The notes below the pieces were generated by a model. It had not been told where the DNA came from. It saw only the letters and a list, made by a program, of their open reading frames with translations, and searched no databases. The position numbers and the translations under genes are program-made. Positions 40,903 to 48,647 of a stretch of DNA of 48,876 nt are shown here, piece after piece. Source of the stretch: an uncultured Clostridia bacterium. GTDB taxonomy: Bacteria > Bacillota > Clostridia > Christensenellales > Borkfalkiaceae. Position 1 is the stretch's first letter. The number at the start of each line of letters is the position of its first letter. The DNA lies in NCBI GenBank assembly GCA_934271245.1, contig CAKQQY010000012.1:1-48876 (forward strand), given 5' to 3'.

Positions 40903-42825
40903 TTATAATTTTTTAAGGTCTTCGCTTATTTCGGAAAGACATTCGAGGAGAACGGGATTAAACGCGCCGCACTCGCCGCTAAGTATCTTTTTTAACGCCT
41001 GTTCGTGAGGAACGGCTTTTTTGTAAACGCGTTCGGAAACGAGCGCGTCGTAAGCGTCGCCGACGCCCGTCACTTGCGCGGATATGGGAATTTCTTCCCC
41101 CGTAAGTCCGTCCGGATAACCTTTGCCGTCGTATCTTTCGTGATGCCAGCGGCAAATTTCGTACGCGTATTCCATAAGCCGACGATTACGGAAATTTTTC
41201 GCGCCCGATATCACCTGCGCGCCGTAAATCGTGTGCTTTTTCATTTCTTCAAACTCCGCTTCGGTAAGTTTTGCGGGTTTATTCACTATTTCTTCTTTCA
41301 CGGCGAACTTACCCACGTCGTGCAACGCGGAAGCCGTGCTTATCAGAAATATATCCCTTTCGGAAAGATTGTATTTCTGCGTTTTCGTAACCAGCCTTTC
41401 CAACAGCAGTTCGGTTATTTTACCGATATTTTTAACGTGGTTGCCGCCGAAGTCGCTGCGAAATTCGACCAGTTCGCCGAACACGCTTATAAGCGCGTTA
41501 GTCGCCTCTTCTTTCTCCCGCATTTCACGCGTGACGGAGGAAATAAGTCTCTTCTGTTCTGAATAAACTTTAACGGTGTTTTTAACCCTTCTGTAAACGA
41601 CTCTCGCGTCAAACGGACGATTTATATAATCGGAAACACCCGCTTCGTACGCTCTTCTCACGGTTTCGCCCGTTTCGTCGCCCGAAATCGCAACCACGGG
41701 AATTTCGCTTAAAAGATGATTGTAGGTCATATATTCCAACACGTCGAACCCGTTCATTCCCGGCATTATGATATCGAGAAGGACGGCCGAAACGTTCGTA
41801 CCGTATTTTTTAAGCGCTTTCACACACTCTTCACCGGAAGCCGCCTCTATAATCTCGTATTCTCCCCGAAGAATTTCTTTAAGAATAACGCGGTTTATTT
41901 CGGAATCGTCCACGATGAGAACGAGTTGCTTTTCCGCCGAAGCGGACGGATTGCCCTCATCGGTTTCCGCAACGAGTAAATCTTTGGTTTTTTTCGCGCG
42001 GTACATAAACTCGTCCGCACGACCGACAAGTTCTTCGGTCCGCTCGCCTTTACCCCACACCGCGCCCGCGCTGACGGAAATTTTTATCGTTTCAAAACCT
42101 TTCACGGCAACGTCGCGCATTTTTTGCACGATTCTTTCCGTTTCCGCAACGAACTCTTCTTTTTCTCTGCGGCGAAGCACGAGCAAAAACTCGTCACCTC
42201 CGTACCTTATCAGAAAATCGCTCTTTCCGACGTGTTCTTTAAGGGCTTTTGCGACCGCGCACAAAACCGCGTCGCCCACGTTGTGTCCGAAAAGGTCGTT
42301 ATAAATTTTAAAGTCGTCAACGTCTATCATCGCAATCCCGCCGTCAAGCGGATAAAGACGAAGTTTTTCTTCGTAAAACCGGCGGTTAAACGCGCCCGTA
42401 AGCACGTCTTTATACGTCTTTTCGTAGTAATCGCCGAGATTTTGCGCCGAACTGCCTTCTCCGAAGTCTATAAAAAGGTTTCCGTCGAATTTTTTGACCG
42501 ATTCGAGAACGCAGGGTTTACCGTCCACTTCCATATAGGTCGCCAACACGAAATAGGCGCTTTCGCCCGAAAATTCAAACTTGGCTTCCTGCGTTTTCCG
42601 AGAAAACGCCATAAGCGAAACGCACTGCGAACACACGAAACTTCTTTCCCCGAAAAAAATACACCCGAGCCGTTCGGAACCGAATCGACCCGTTCTCTCT
42701 TTTCTTATCGTACGCAAATCGTCCTCGGTAATCAGTCTTGACTTGTAACCGTGATCGTCGTAAAACGCTATTTCTTTCTCTGCCTCTTTTGCGGTCAGTT
42801 TTTTATAATTCGACTCTTTCACCAA
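40903..42825 (-). CDS. GGDEF-receiver-HD-GYP protein: c-di-GMP synthesis and breakdown in one chain
   Basis: A 640-aa cytoplasmic protein. Residues 1-135 form a PAS-like region with CSQC (65-68), a possible metal or redox site. A GGDEF domain (about 138-285) has the intact motif RYGGDEF (209-213) and the substrate motif DVDDFKIYND; the inhibitory RxxD site is absent (Gly200). A receiver (300-420) carries Asp351 in LLDIIMPG. HD-GYP (about 440-635) shows HDVGK (502-506) and HHERYDGKGYP (561-571). It can plausibly make and destroy c-di-GMP, with the receiver setting the balance. First gene of the operon with the lipoprotein, kinase and HPt. Confidence 0.95.
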   Translation of the reverse strand: MVKESNYKKLTAKEAEKEIAFYDDHGYKSRLITEDDLRTIRKERTGRFGSERLGCIFFGERSFVCSQCVSLMAFSRKTQEAKFEFSGESAYFVLATYMEVDGKPCVLESVKKFDGNLFIDFGEGSSAQNLGDYYEKTYKDVLTGAFNRRFYEEKLRLYPLDGGIAMIDVDDFKIYNDLFGHNVGDAVLCAVAKALKEHVGKSDFLIRYGGDEFLLVLRRREKEEFVAETERIVQKMRDVAVKGFETIKISVSAGAVWGKGERTEELVGRADEFMYRAKKTKDLLVAETDEGNPSASAEKQLVLIVDDSEINRVILKEILRGEYEIIEAASGEECVKALKKYGTNVSAVLLDIIMPGMNGFDVLEYMTYNHLLSEIPVVAISGDETGETVRRAYEAGVSDYINRPFDARVVYRRVKNTVKVYSEQKRLISSVTREMREKEEATNALISVFGELVEFRSDFGGNHVKNIGKITELLLERLVTKTQKYNLSERDIFLISTASALHDVGKFAVKEEIVNKPAKLTEAEFEEMKKHTIYGAQVISGAKNFRNRRLMEYAYEICRWHHERYDGKGYPDGLTGEEIPISAQVTGVGDAYDALVSERVYKKAVPHEQALKKILSGECGAFNPVLLECLSEISEDLKKL

Positions 42826-42864
42826 ACATTCTCCTTATAAAAAATCTTTCGACTTCTGCTTTTA

Positions 42865-42893
42865 AGTATATCATCTGCGTTAAACTTTTGCAA
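42865..42893 (-). promoter_or_regulatory. Promoter of the signalling operon
   Basis: Minus-strand TTGCAA (42888-42893), 17-nt spacer, TATACT (42865-42870). Confidence 0.65.
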
Positions 42894-42914
42894 ATTTTAA
42901 ACGTTTTTTTTGCG

Positions 42915-42949
42915 AAAAATCGGCGAAAGTCCGCAATAAACTTCCGCCG
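42915..42949 (-). terminator. Terminator of the matrix operon
   Basis: CGGCGGAAGT (42940-42949 side) pairs with ACTTTCGCCG (42921-42930 side), one G-T pair, with a minus-strand ATTTTT end. It separates the matrix operon from the signalling operon. Confidence 0.7.
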
Positions 42950-42985
42950 AATATCGGTTTTATGCAATTATAATCGAATCTGCTT

Positions 42986-45214
42986 TCACGGCTTATTCGC
43001 TATATCGGTAAAATAACCCGGATTCGCCGTTCCGCCGTCGATACGCGCGTAAGCCTTATCCGTATTCGCGTAATCGTAAGCAGTTCCTTCCCCTCCCAAA
43101 ATGTTTTTGCATTGCGTAAACATTTTGTCGGAAGAGGAAACGTTATCCGTATTCCACCCGCTTCCCGCATATACGGAAACAAGTCTGCCGCAATTATAGA
43201 ACATATAACTCATATCCTTAACGATTCCGGTATTCCACGATGAAAGGTCAAGCGTAGTAAGATTGACGCAGGCGTAAAACATACCTGACATATTCTTAAC
43301 GCTTTCGGTATTCCATTTTGAAACGTCTATCTCGGTAAGTTTGTTGCAACCGTAAAACATATAATGCATGCTGTTGACTTTGCCGGTGTTCCATCTTGAA
43401 ACGTCAATCGATGTAAGCTTGCTGCAATTATTGAACATATGACTCATATCCGTAACGATTCCGGTATTCCACGATGAAAGGTCAAGCGTGGTAAGATTGA
43501 CGCAGGCGTAAAATATACCGGACATATTCTTAACGCTTCCGGTATTCCATTTTGAAACGTCTATCCCGGTAAGTTTGTTGCAACCGTAAAACATATAATA
43601 CATGCTGTTGACTTTGCCTGTGTCCCATTCTGAAACGTCAAGCGATGTAAGACTGCGGCAACCAACGAACATATTGCTCATGTTTTCAACTTTGCCTGTG
43701 TCCCATTTTGAAACGTCAAGCGATGTAAGCTTGCTGCAATTATTGAACATAGACTTCATATTTGTAACGAGGGAAGTGTCCCACAAAGACAGGTCAAGCG
43801 ACGTCAAGGAAGAACAGTTGTAAAACGTACCCTCGATATTGGTGACGTCGGCGATATTCCATTTTGAAACGTCAAGCGATGTCAGAGAAGAACAATTAGC
43901 GAATGCGTAATTCATATTCGTAACGTTTTCGGTATCCCATTTTGAAACGTCAAGAGACGTAAGCTTGCTGCAACTGTGGAATACGCCGATGATATTCGTA
44001 ACGGCGGACGTATCCCATTTTGAAACGTCAAGAGATGTAAGACTGCTGCAACTGTGGAACGCTCCGTAGAGATTTTTTACTTTTGCGGTGTTCCAACGGG
44101 AAAGGTCAAGCGAAACCAAAGAAGAACATTCGCGGAACAAAAACTCCATATCTTCGACGTTTCCGGTGTTCCACAAGGAAACGTCTATCTCGGTCAATTT
44201 TTTGCAGCCGTAGAACATATTGCTCATGTTTTTAACTTTGCCTGTGTCCCATTTTGAAACGTCAAGAGATGTAAGACTGCTGCAATTCCTGAACATAAGC
44301 TTCATATTTGTAACGAGGGAAGTGTCCCACAAAGATAGGTCAAGCGACGTCAAGGAAGAACAGTAGTAAAACGTACCCTCGATATTGGTGACGTCGACGA
44401 TATTCCATTTTGAAACGTCAAGCGATGTCAGAGAAGAACAATTAGCGAATGCGTAATTCATATTCGTAACGTTTTCGGTATCCCATTTTGAAACGTCAAG
44501 AGACGTAAGCTTGCTGCAACTGTGGAATACGCCGATGATATTCGTAACGGCGGACGTATCCCATTTTGAAACGTCAAGAGATGTAAGACTGCTGCAACTG
44601 TGGAACGCTCCGTAGAGATTTTTTACTTTTGCGGTGTTCCAACGGGAAAGGTCAAGCGAAACCAAAGAAGAACATTTGTGGAACAAAAATTCCATATCTT
44701 CGACGTTTCCGGTATTCCACAAGGAAACGTCTATCGTTGTCAACTTGGTGCAACCAGAAAACATACCGCGCATTGTCTTGACCATTCCGGTATCGAAGTT
44801 ATAAAAATAAACGGCAGTAAGCTCCTTAAGATCCCGGAACATCTGGAAACAATTCGGATTAGCATAAATTTTACGGTCCGAAAGAATATACGCTTTCGTC
44901 CCGTTAACGTACAGTTCTATTTTACCCGTTCCTTTTACGTCAACTTTTATCGGCTCGATTCCGTCGATTTCACTCTCGTAATCTTTCGTTCGCCCGAACA
45001 CGACTTCCGTCACAGAAGTACCCATTGCTTTTCTGAACTGCAAACCGGGCAAAAGCACGTCTACGCCGGGTACGTTCAAAGTAATGTTTCCTACCGGCTT
45101 TTCTATCACGTATTTGCTCATGGTAATGCTTACGGAAAGAACAAAAAACACCGAAAACAGACAGAGTAATACGAGTATACTGTTACGTCGAATTTTTTTC
45201 GTAAAATTTTTCAT
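42986..45214 (-). CDS. BspA-like (DUF285) repeat surface protein with SipW-type signal
   Basis: A 742-aa exported protein made almost wholly of 26-residue repeats of the form C-S-S-L-T-S-L-D-V-S-K-W-D-T-x-x-V-x-N-M-x-x-x-F, the DUF285/BspA pattern found in adhesins of gut and oral bacteria. The N-terminus has one hydrophobic helix (about 12-31) followed by SITMSKYVIEKP, resembling the TasA-like protein's TFSKYV. The C-terminus (GGTANPGYFTDIANKP) has no LPXTG. The ATG at 45214 has GGAGA 8 nt upstream; a TTG 24 nt earlier is rejected. Last gene of the matrix operon. Confidence 0.93.
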   Translation of the reverse strand: MKNFTKKIRRNSILVLLCLFSVFFVLSVSITMSKYVIEKPVGNITLNVPGVDVLLPGLQFRKAMGTSVTEVVFGRTKDYESEIDGIEPIKVDVKGTGKIELYVNGTKAYILSDRKIYANPNCFQMFRDLKELTAVYFYNFDTGMVKTMRGMFSGCTKLTTIDVSLWNTGNVEDMEFLFHKCSSLVSLDLSRWNTAKVKNLYGAFHSCSSLTSLDVSKWDTSAVTNIIGVFHSCSKLTSLDVSKWDTENVTNMNYAFANCSSLTSLDVSKWNIVDVTNIEGTFYYCSSLTSLDLSLWDTSLVTNMKLMFRNCSSLTSLDVSKWDTGKVKNMSNMFYGCKKLTEIDVSLWNTGNVEDMEFLFRECSSLVSLDLSRWNTAKVKNLYGAFHSCSSLTSLDVSKWDTSAVTNIIGVFHSCSKLTSLDVSKWDTENVTNMNYAFANCSSLTSLDVSKWNIADVTNIEGTFYNCSSLTSLDLSLWDTSLVTNMKSMFNNCSKLTSLDVSKWDTGKVENMSNMFVGCRSLTSLDVSEWDTGKVNSMYYMFYGCNKLTGIDVSKWNTGSVKNMSGIFYACVNLTTLDLSSWNTGIVTDMSHMFNNCSKLTSIDVSRWNTGKVNSMHYMFYGCNKLTEIDVSKWNTESVKNMSGMFYACVNLTTLDLSSWNTGIVKDMSYMFYNCGRLVSVYAGSGWNTDNVSSSDKMFTQCKNILGGEGTAYDYANTDKAYARIDGGTANPGYFTDIANKP
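43665..44746. repeat. Tandem duplication of a seven-repeat block (546 bp unit)
   Basis: Positions 43665-44200 recur at 44211-44746 with offset 546, which equals seven 26-codon repeats. The stretch 43852-44130 is identical to 44398-44676 over 279 bp. The duplication keeps the reading frame. Confidence 0.9.
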
Positions 45215-45231
45215 ATACTTTCTCCGTCTGT

Positions 45232-45768
45232 TTAACAAACCTGCTCGGCTCGCACCGAAACGCTTGTATTTGCAAAAACGTAATCTTTCACTAAGAAGCT
45301 TACGTTAACTACGGAAAAAACAAGAATATGATCGTTCGTTTGCGAATTTCCCGCCGCAAAACTCCCGACGTCTTTAACCGTAACCTTTTTTCTGTCCGAC
45401 GAAGCCGCGCCGACCTTTCCGTCCACGGTTATCGAAACGCCTTCCGGCAAAGTTTCGGTGAACGTCACGATCACGTCATATCTGAACGACAGTTCCGCCG
45501 TTTTTCCGTCTTTTGTATTAGTAACCGTAAAGTTATACTCGGCGGTCGGGATTCCCTGACCGCAATCAATCGTCAGATTATCGGAAGAACTTCCCCGTAT
45601 ATCTATAATCGGAACAGAAACCTGCGCATTGTCCCCTCCGCTTGAGGAGGAAATGCTTTTCGCAAAAGAAACGCCGCTCGCCGCAGCAAGAAGAGTTGCG
45701 AAAAGGATAATGAGCGCAAAAAACAATCTTGCGCCGTTTCTCATTTTCGTTTCTTCGTTTCTTAACAT
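45232..45768 (-). CDS. Camelysin/TasA-like exported protein
   Basis: A 178-aa secreted protein. Signal helix near 12-32 (LFFALIILFATLLAAASGVSF) then AKSISSSSGG, consistent with SipW-type processing. The mature part is a beta-sandwich-like domain (YNFTVTNTKDGKTAELSFRYDVIVTFTETL). GGAGA lies 8 nt before the ATG. Between sipW and the BspA-like gene (17-nt gap), so part of the same matrix set; a minor fibre component or anchor is a fair guess. Confidence 0.75.
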   Translation of the reverse strand: MLRNEETKMRNGARLFFALIILFATLLAAASGVSFAKSISSSSGGDNAQVSVPIIDIRGSSSDNLTIDCGQGIPTAEYNFTVTNTKDGKTAELSFRYDVIVTFTETLPEGVSITVDGKVGAASSDRKKVTVKDVGSFAAGNSQTNDHILVFSVVNVSFLVKDYVFANTSVSVRAEQVC

Positions 45769-45846
45769 CTTTTTTCTCCGTTAATGCGGTTCGCATTTTT
45801 TCGGGATTGCCCGTCGGAATTTCTTCCTGATTTTTTAAAAATATTT

Positions 45847-46437
45847 TTACTTACTTTCGGAATCCGCAGGGTCCGCCTTTTCTTTCCACTTGTCCTCTAT
45901 AACGATTATTAAAATCAACAACACTATGAATGTCGCCGCAAAAATCATTCCTGCGGGCGATTTAAGCCATTCTATAAAATACCCGACCTTATCGAGTTTT
46001 ACGGCGACTTTTCCCGCTATCTGCCCTATCGACACGGGGTCGAAGTCTTCGCTCGGGTTAGCGTCCCCTTTCGTGTAAAACTTGTCGCCTTCTATTCTCA
46101 CTATTCTGTGCGTTACCGAAAAATTTTCGTTCTCGGGGAAATACGTTATCACGTCGCCCACCGCGTATGAATCGGAATTTTTTATTATGATCACGTCGCC
46201 CGCTTCTATCGCCCCCGTCATGGACGGCGAAGCTATAACCAGCATAGAATACCCGAATACGGAAGGTATTTTAGATTTTTTCACGAACTTATCGTATGCA
46301 AGCGCGCTCGCCGTTATTGCTAAAACCGCAACAAGAAGTATCAGCATAACACGCCATATAGCGGAAAAAATTCTGCCGCGCGGACTCTTGTTTTCGCTTG
46401 TTCCGCCCGTTTTTGTCGGAGTATTTAATTCAGCCAT
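45847..46437 (-). CDS. sipW: Signal peptidase I, SipW (ER) type
   Basis: A 196-aa membrane protease. N-terminal helix (about 29-49) and C-terminal helix (about 160-180) anchor a catalytic domain with Ser72 in SPSMTGAI and His110 in VTHRIVRI, plus the DANPSEDFDPV aspartates. Use of histidine instead of lysine marks the SipW/ER-type class, which processes TasA-family matrix proteins. It lies between TasA-like genes in the operon, exactly the setting of Bacillus sipW-tasA. Confidence 0.95.
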   Translation of the reverse strand: MAELNTPTKTGGTSENKSPRGRIFSAIWRVMLILLVAVLAITASALAYDKFVKKSKIPSVFGYSMLVIASPSMTGAIEAGDVIIIKNSDSYAVGDVITYFPENENFSVTHRIVRIEGDKFYTKGDANPSEDFDPVSIGQIAGKVAVKLDKVGYFIEWLKSPAGMIFAATFIVLLILIIVIEDKWKEKADPADSESK

Positions 46438-46448
46438 CTCGGTTCACC

Positions 46449-47231
46449 TTAAATTTCCTCGGCGGTTATAAAAATTCCGCACTCGTATTTTTCGCCTTTC
46501 AGTCCCGCTTCGGTATCCTTATCGTCACTATCGCCTTCAAACTTCCATTCCCACGCAAGCATAAAAGAATTTCTCGCGTTTTCATTTATAACCACGTCGT
46601 TTACGGAGTATCCGTTCTCCGTTTTGTTAAACTCCGTTTTCTTGCCGTTCACCGTCAGCGCGTATATTATTACCGGAAGATTTTCCGTTTTGTTTCCGTA
46701 TTTAAAACTTATTATGATTTCGCATTTCATTCCGAACGAGTTCGGATTATACACCGCGAAAAGATATTCGCCTTTTGTTCCGGGTCTAAGCAGTTCTTCC
46801 CCGAATATATCGAGTTGTGCGTCCGCTTTCCACCCGCCGTCTTTATCTATTATGGTAACTTCTTTAGTCTTGTTTTTCTCGGCAAAGCAGGTTGCTACCG
46901 ACGTCGCCGCTATTGCCGCCGCCGTCAGCGCGATTAAAAATATCAATATAGACATAAACCTGTCGCGCTTTTCTATTATTCCTGTTTCTTCGCCGTAAAA
47001 ATAAACTTTTTTCCCGTTTTCGCAATATCCGCGCGTTTCGGCTATCTTTTCCTCGGAAAGCCCTTTCACGCTCACGCAAGGCGCGATAACCTTTGCGTTA
47101 AGGTCGTATAACTTGCCCCTTTTAAAAAAACACAATAAGTCGCCGTCAAGGTTAAAAACCCGTTTAGAGCCTTTCACCGTCTTTATATTGCCCTCTTGGG
47201 GATTTTTGGTCAACTTAAAGTCATATTTCAT
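46449..47231 (-). CDS. TasA-like protein with N-terminal cytoplasmic domain
   Basis: A 260-aa protein of unusual layout. Residues 1-88 are a soluble charged region (TKNPQEGNIKTVKGSKRVFNLDGDLLCFFKRG in part), a membrane helix follows at about 92-113 (SILIFLIALTAAAIAATSVATCF), and the external part (114-260) is a TasA/camelysin-type beta domain with LLRPGTKGEYLFAVYNPNS and FMLAWEWKFEGDSDD, close in style to the main TasA-like protein (LVWEWAFEGTED). An internal, non-cleaved signal-anchor is possible, placing the head in the cytoplasm. Only a weak AAGAAG ribosome site. Eleven nt before sipW. Confidence 0.78.
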   Translation of the reverse strand: MKYDFKLTKNPQEGNIKTVKGSKRVFNLDGDLLCFFKRGKLYDLNAKVIAPCVSVKGLSEEKIAETRGYCENGKKVYFYGEETGIIEKRDRFMSILIFLIALTAAAIAATSVATCFAEKNKTKEVTIIDKDGGWKADAQLDIFGEELLRPGTKGEYLFAVYNPNSFGMKCEIIISFKYGNKTENLPVIIYALTVNGKKTEFNKTENGYSVNDVVINENARNSFMLAWEWKFEGDSDDKDTEAGLKGEKYECGIFITAEEI

Positions 47232-47292
47232 TCTTCTTATTTTTTAATCGTTCGGCAATATCCGAAGTCCTTTTAATTTTTTTCGGTATTAT

Positions 47293-47316
47293 GCGCGCCC
47301 GTTTTTTCGGGCGCGC
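47293..47316 (-). promoter_or_regulatory. GC-rich intergenic hairpin between the two TasA-like genes
   Basis: GCGCGCCCG and CGGGCGCGC pair perfectly (9 bp) around six bases, with no T-run after it. It may cut expression of the downstream genes or protect the first message from decay. Confidence 0.6.
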
Positions 47317-47346
47317 CCCGAATGTTTCGTTTTTTACCGCGCTCGA

Positions 47347-48129
47347 TTACGAAGCATACTGCGAAACCTGCCCGACAAAGGCAAACTTGATTTCCGTGCA
47401 GACATCGTTTATCGCCCAGTCGCCGTAAGCTGCGTAACTCGCGTCGTTTGCGCGACGACCGAGAATAGTGTCGAGTTCGTTGACGGTTATACCGGTAAAG
47501 TCTTCCGTTCCTTCAAACGCCCACTCCCAGACAAGTTTGTAAGTCGTTTCGGCTAATACGCTTCCTGCTTCTTTCAGACCGTTAACGACATCGTCATGGA
47601 AGGTTGCCGCAACCGCCTTAAGAGTCGTTTTTTTCGCATTAGGTACTTCAACGCCGTTCTTTGTGAGAGTCCATTTAACGGGGTTATAAACTATCTCTTC
47701 TCCGCCGGCTTTCTGTACTTTAAGTACGATATCCTTAATTCCTTCTTCATGAACCGCTTCGGTTATACCCAGCGAAACCAACGCTTTCACTTCTGCCTGT
47801 CCTTTGATTTTAAAGGTCATGGATCCGGTCGTTCCGGGAGCAATTACGTTATAATCGCCGCTTGCCATAACGGTAAGACCTCTGGTATCCGTGGTCGCTT
47901 TGCTTGATACGCCGTCAAACTTATAGTTTTTGCCAAAAAGGTTGCTACCGTCTACTTTTATGGTGTAACCCCATTTGGCAACCTGCGCCGTACCCGTGCC
48001 GCTGCCGCTCGTTACGTACTTGGAGAAGGTGTATCCCCCAAAGCCCATAAGCGCGATCAACGTAAGCAATAACGCTACGATAACCGCTGTTTTTCTGTTG
48101 TTCTTCCTTTCGGATTTCTGTTGTGTCAT
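47347..48129 (-). CDS. TasA-like SipW-dependent fibre protein
   Basis: A 260-aa exported protein, first gene of the matrix operon. A basic N-terminus (MTQQKSERKNNRK) precedes the hydrophobic core (about 14-32) and GYTFSKYVTSGSGTGTAQVAKWGY, the SipW-cognate type of signal end. The mature part has strands typical of TasA/camelysin (VIAPGTTGSMTFKIKG, TYKLVWEWAFEGTEDF). TasA proteins form amyloid-like biofilm fibres; that role here is inferred. GGAGGGC lies 8 nt before the ATG. It is preceded by a 340-nt leader with riboswitch and terminator. Confidence 0.85.
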   Translation of the reverse strand: MTQQKSERKNNRKTAVIVALLLTLIALMGFGGYTFSKYVTSGSGTGTAQVAKWGYTIKVDGSNLFGKNYKFDGVSSKATTDTRGLTVMASGDYNVIAPGTTGSMTFKIKGQAEVKALVSLGITEAVHEEGIKDIVLKVQKAGGEEIVYNPVKWTLTKNGVEVPNAKKTTLKAVAATFHDDVVNGLKEAGSVLAETTYKLVWEWAFEGTEDFTGITVNELDTILGRRANDASYAAYGDWAINDVCTEIKFAFVGQVSQYAS

Positions 48130-48242
48130 TTCTGACGCCCTCCATAAAAAATTTTTCTTATTTCAAACGGCTTGCAGCCTGTTTGTCCTTTTTTCTCGCC
48201 CGTCCGCACGATTTCAGCGCCATCGCTAAAAATTTTCGGCAT

Positions 48243-48289
48243 AAAAAAAGGTTGCAACCTAGTATCCGTAACGATACTATATTGCAACC
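48243..48289 (-). terminator. Leader terminator (expression platform) before the matrix operon
   Basis: GGTTGCAA (48282-48289 side) pairs with TTGCAACC (48250-48257 side), inner TAGTATC/GATACTA extends the stem, and the minus-strand end is TTTTTTT. It lies upstream of the first gene, so it acts as an attenuator. Confidence 0.9.
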
Positions 48290-48311
48290 GGGCGTACTCT
48301 TTTTATCAAAC

Positions 48312-48412
48312 TCAAACTCGCCTTCTCGCGGTCTCCCTCAAGACGATACGTCGTTTGTAACAAAGTTCCTTGGCTTTGCGTCACCGCCTCACGACGGTTT
48401 TGCCGACAAGTA
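48312..48412 (-). promoter_or_regulatory. Cyclic-di-GMP-I (GEMM-I) riboswitch
   Basis: On the minus strand the aptamer core reads CGGCAAAACC, a hairpin ACCGTC-GTGA-GGCGGT with a GNRA loop (48383-48398), then GACGCAAAGCC (48372-48382), the GEMM hallmark. The 3' block GGGAGACCGCGAG (48325-48337) aligns with the consensus GGTAGGCAGCGGG, and outer bases CTTGTC and GGCGAG close P1 with wobble pairs. Between promoter and terminator. Whether it prefers c-di-GMP or the related cGAMP needs testing of the ligand-contacting base. Confidence 0.88.
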
Positions 48413-48474
48413 TTCAATTATTCTAAAAGAAAATTTACATGCGGTTTGTTCCGCTTTTCCTTTTTGGTACTACA

Positions 48475-48503
48475 ATTATATACGCCGTAAAAGTCCTTGT
48501 CAA
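48475..48503 (-). promoter_or_regulatory. Promoter of the riboswitch-controlled matrix operon
   Basis: Minus-strand TTGACA (48498-48503), 17-nt spacer, TATAAT (48475-48480): full consensus. The leader runs about 340 nt to the first gene. Confidence 0.9.
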
Positions 48504-48647
48504 GCGTTTTTAAAAAGTTTTTCGCTATAATTTGTCAATTTTACGTTTTATAATAAATTTGCAACGTTTTCGCGCTCATTTAACAACAAAGGACTTTTTT
48601 ATATTAAACGCGGGGCGAAACGAAAAAAACTCGCTTTTTTATGAAAT

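Noticed and set aside
43000..44750. Regular short DNA repeats that could be mistaken for a CRISPR or satellite array
   Set aside because: Period is 78 bp, imperfect, and in frame with a 26-residue protein repeat (DUF285); no spacers and no cas genes.
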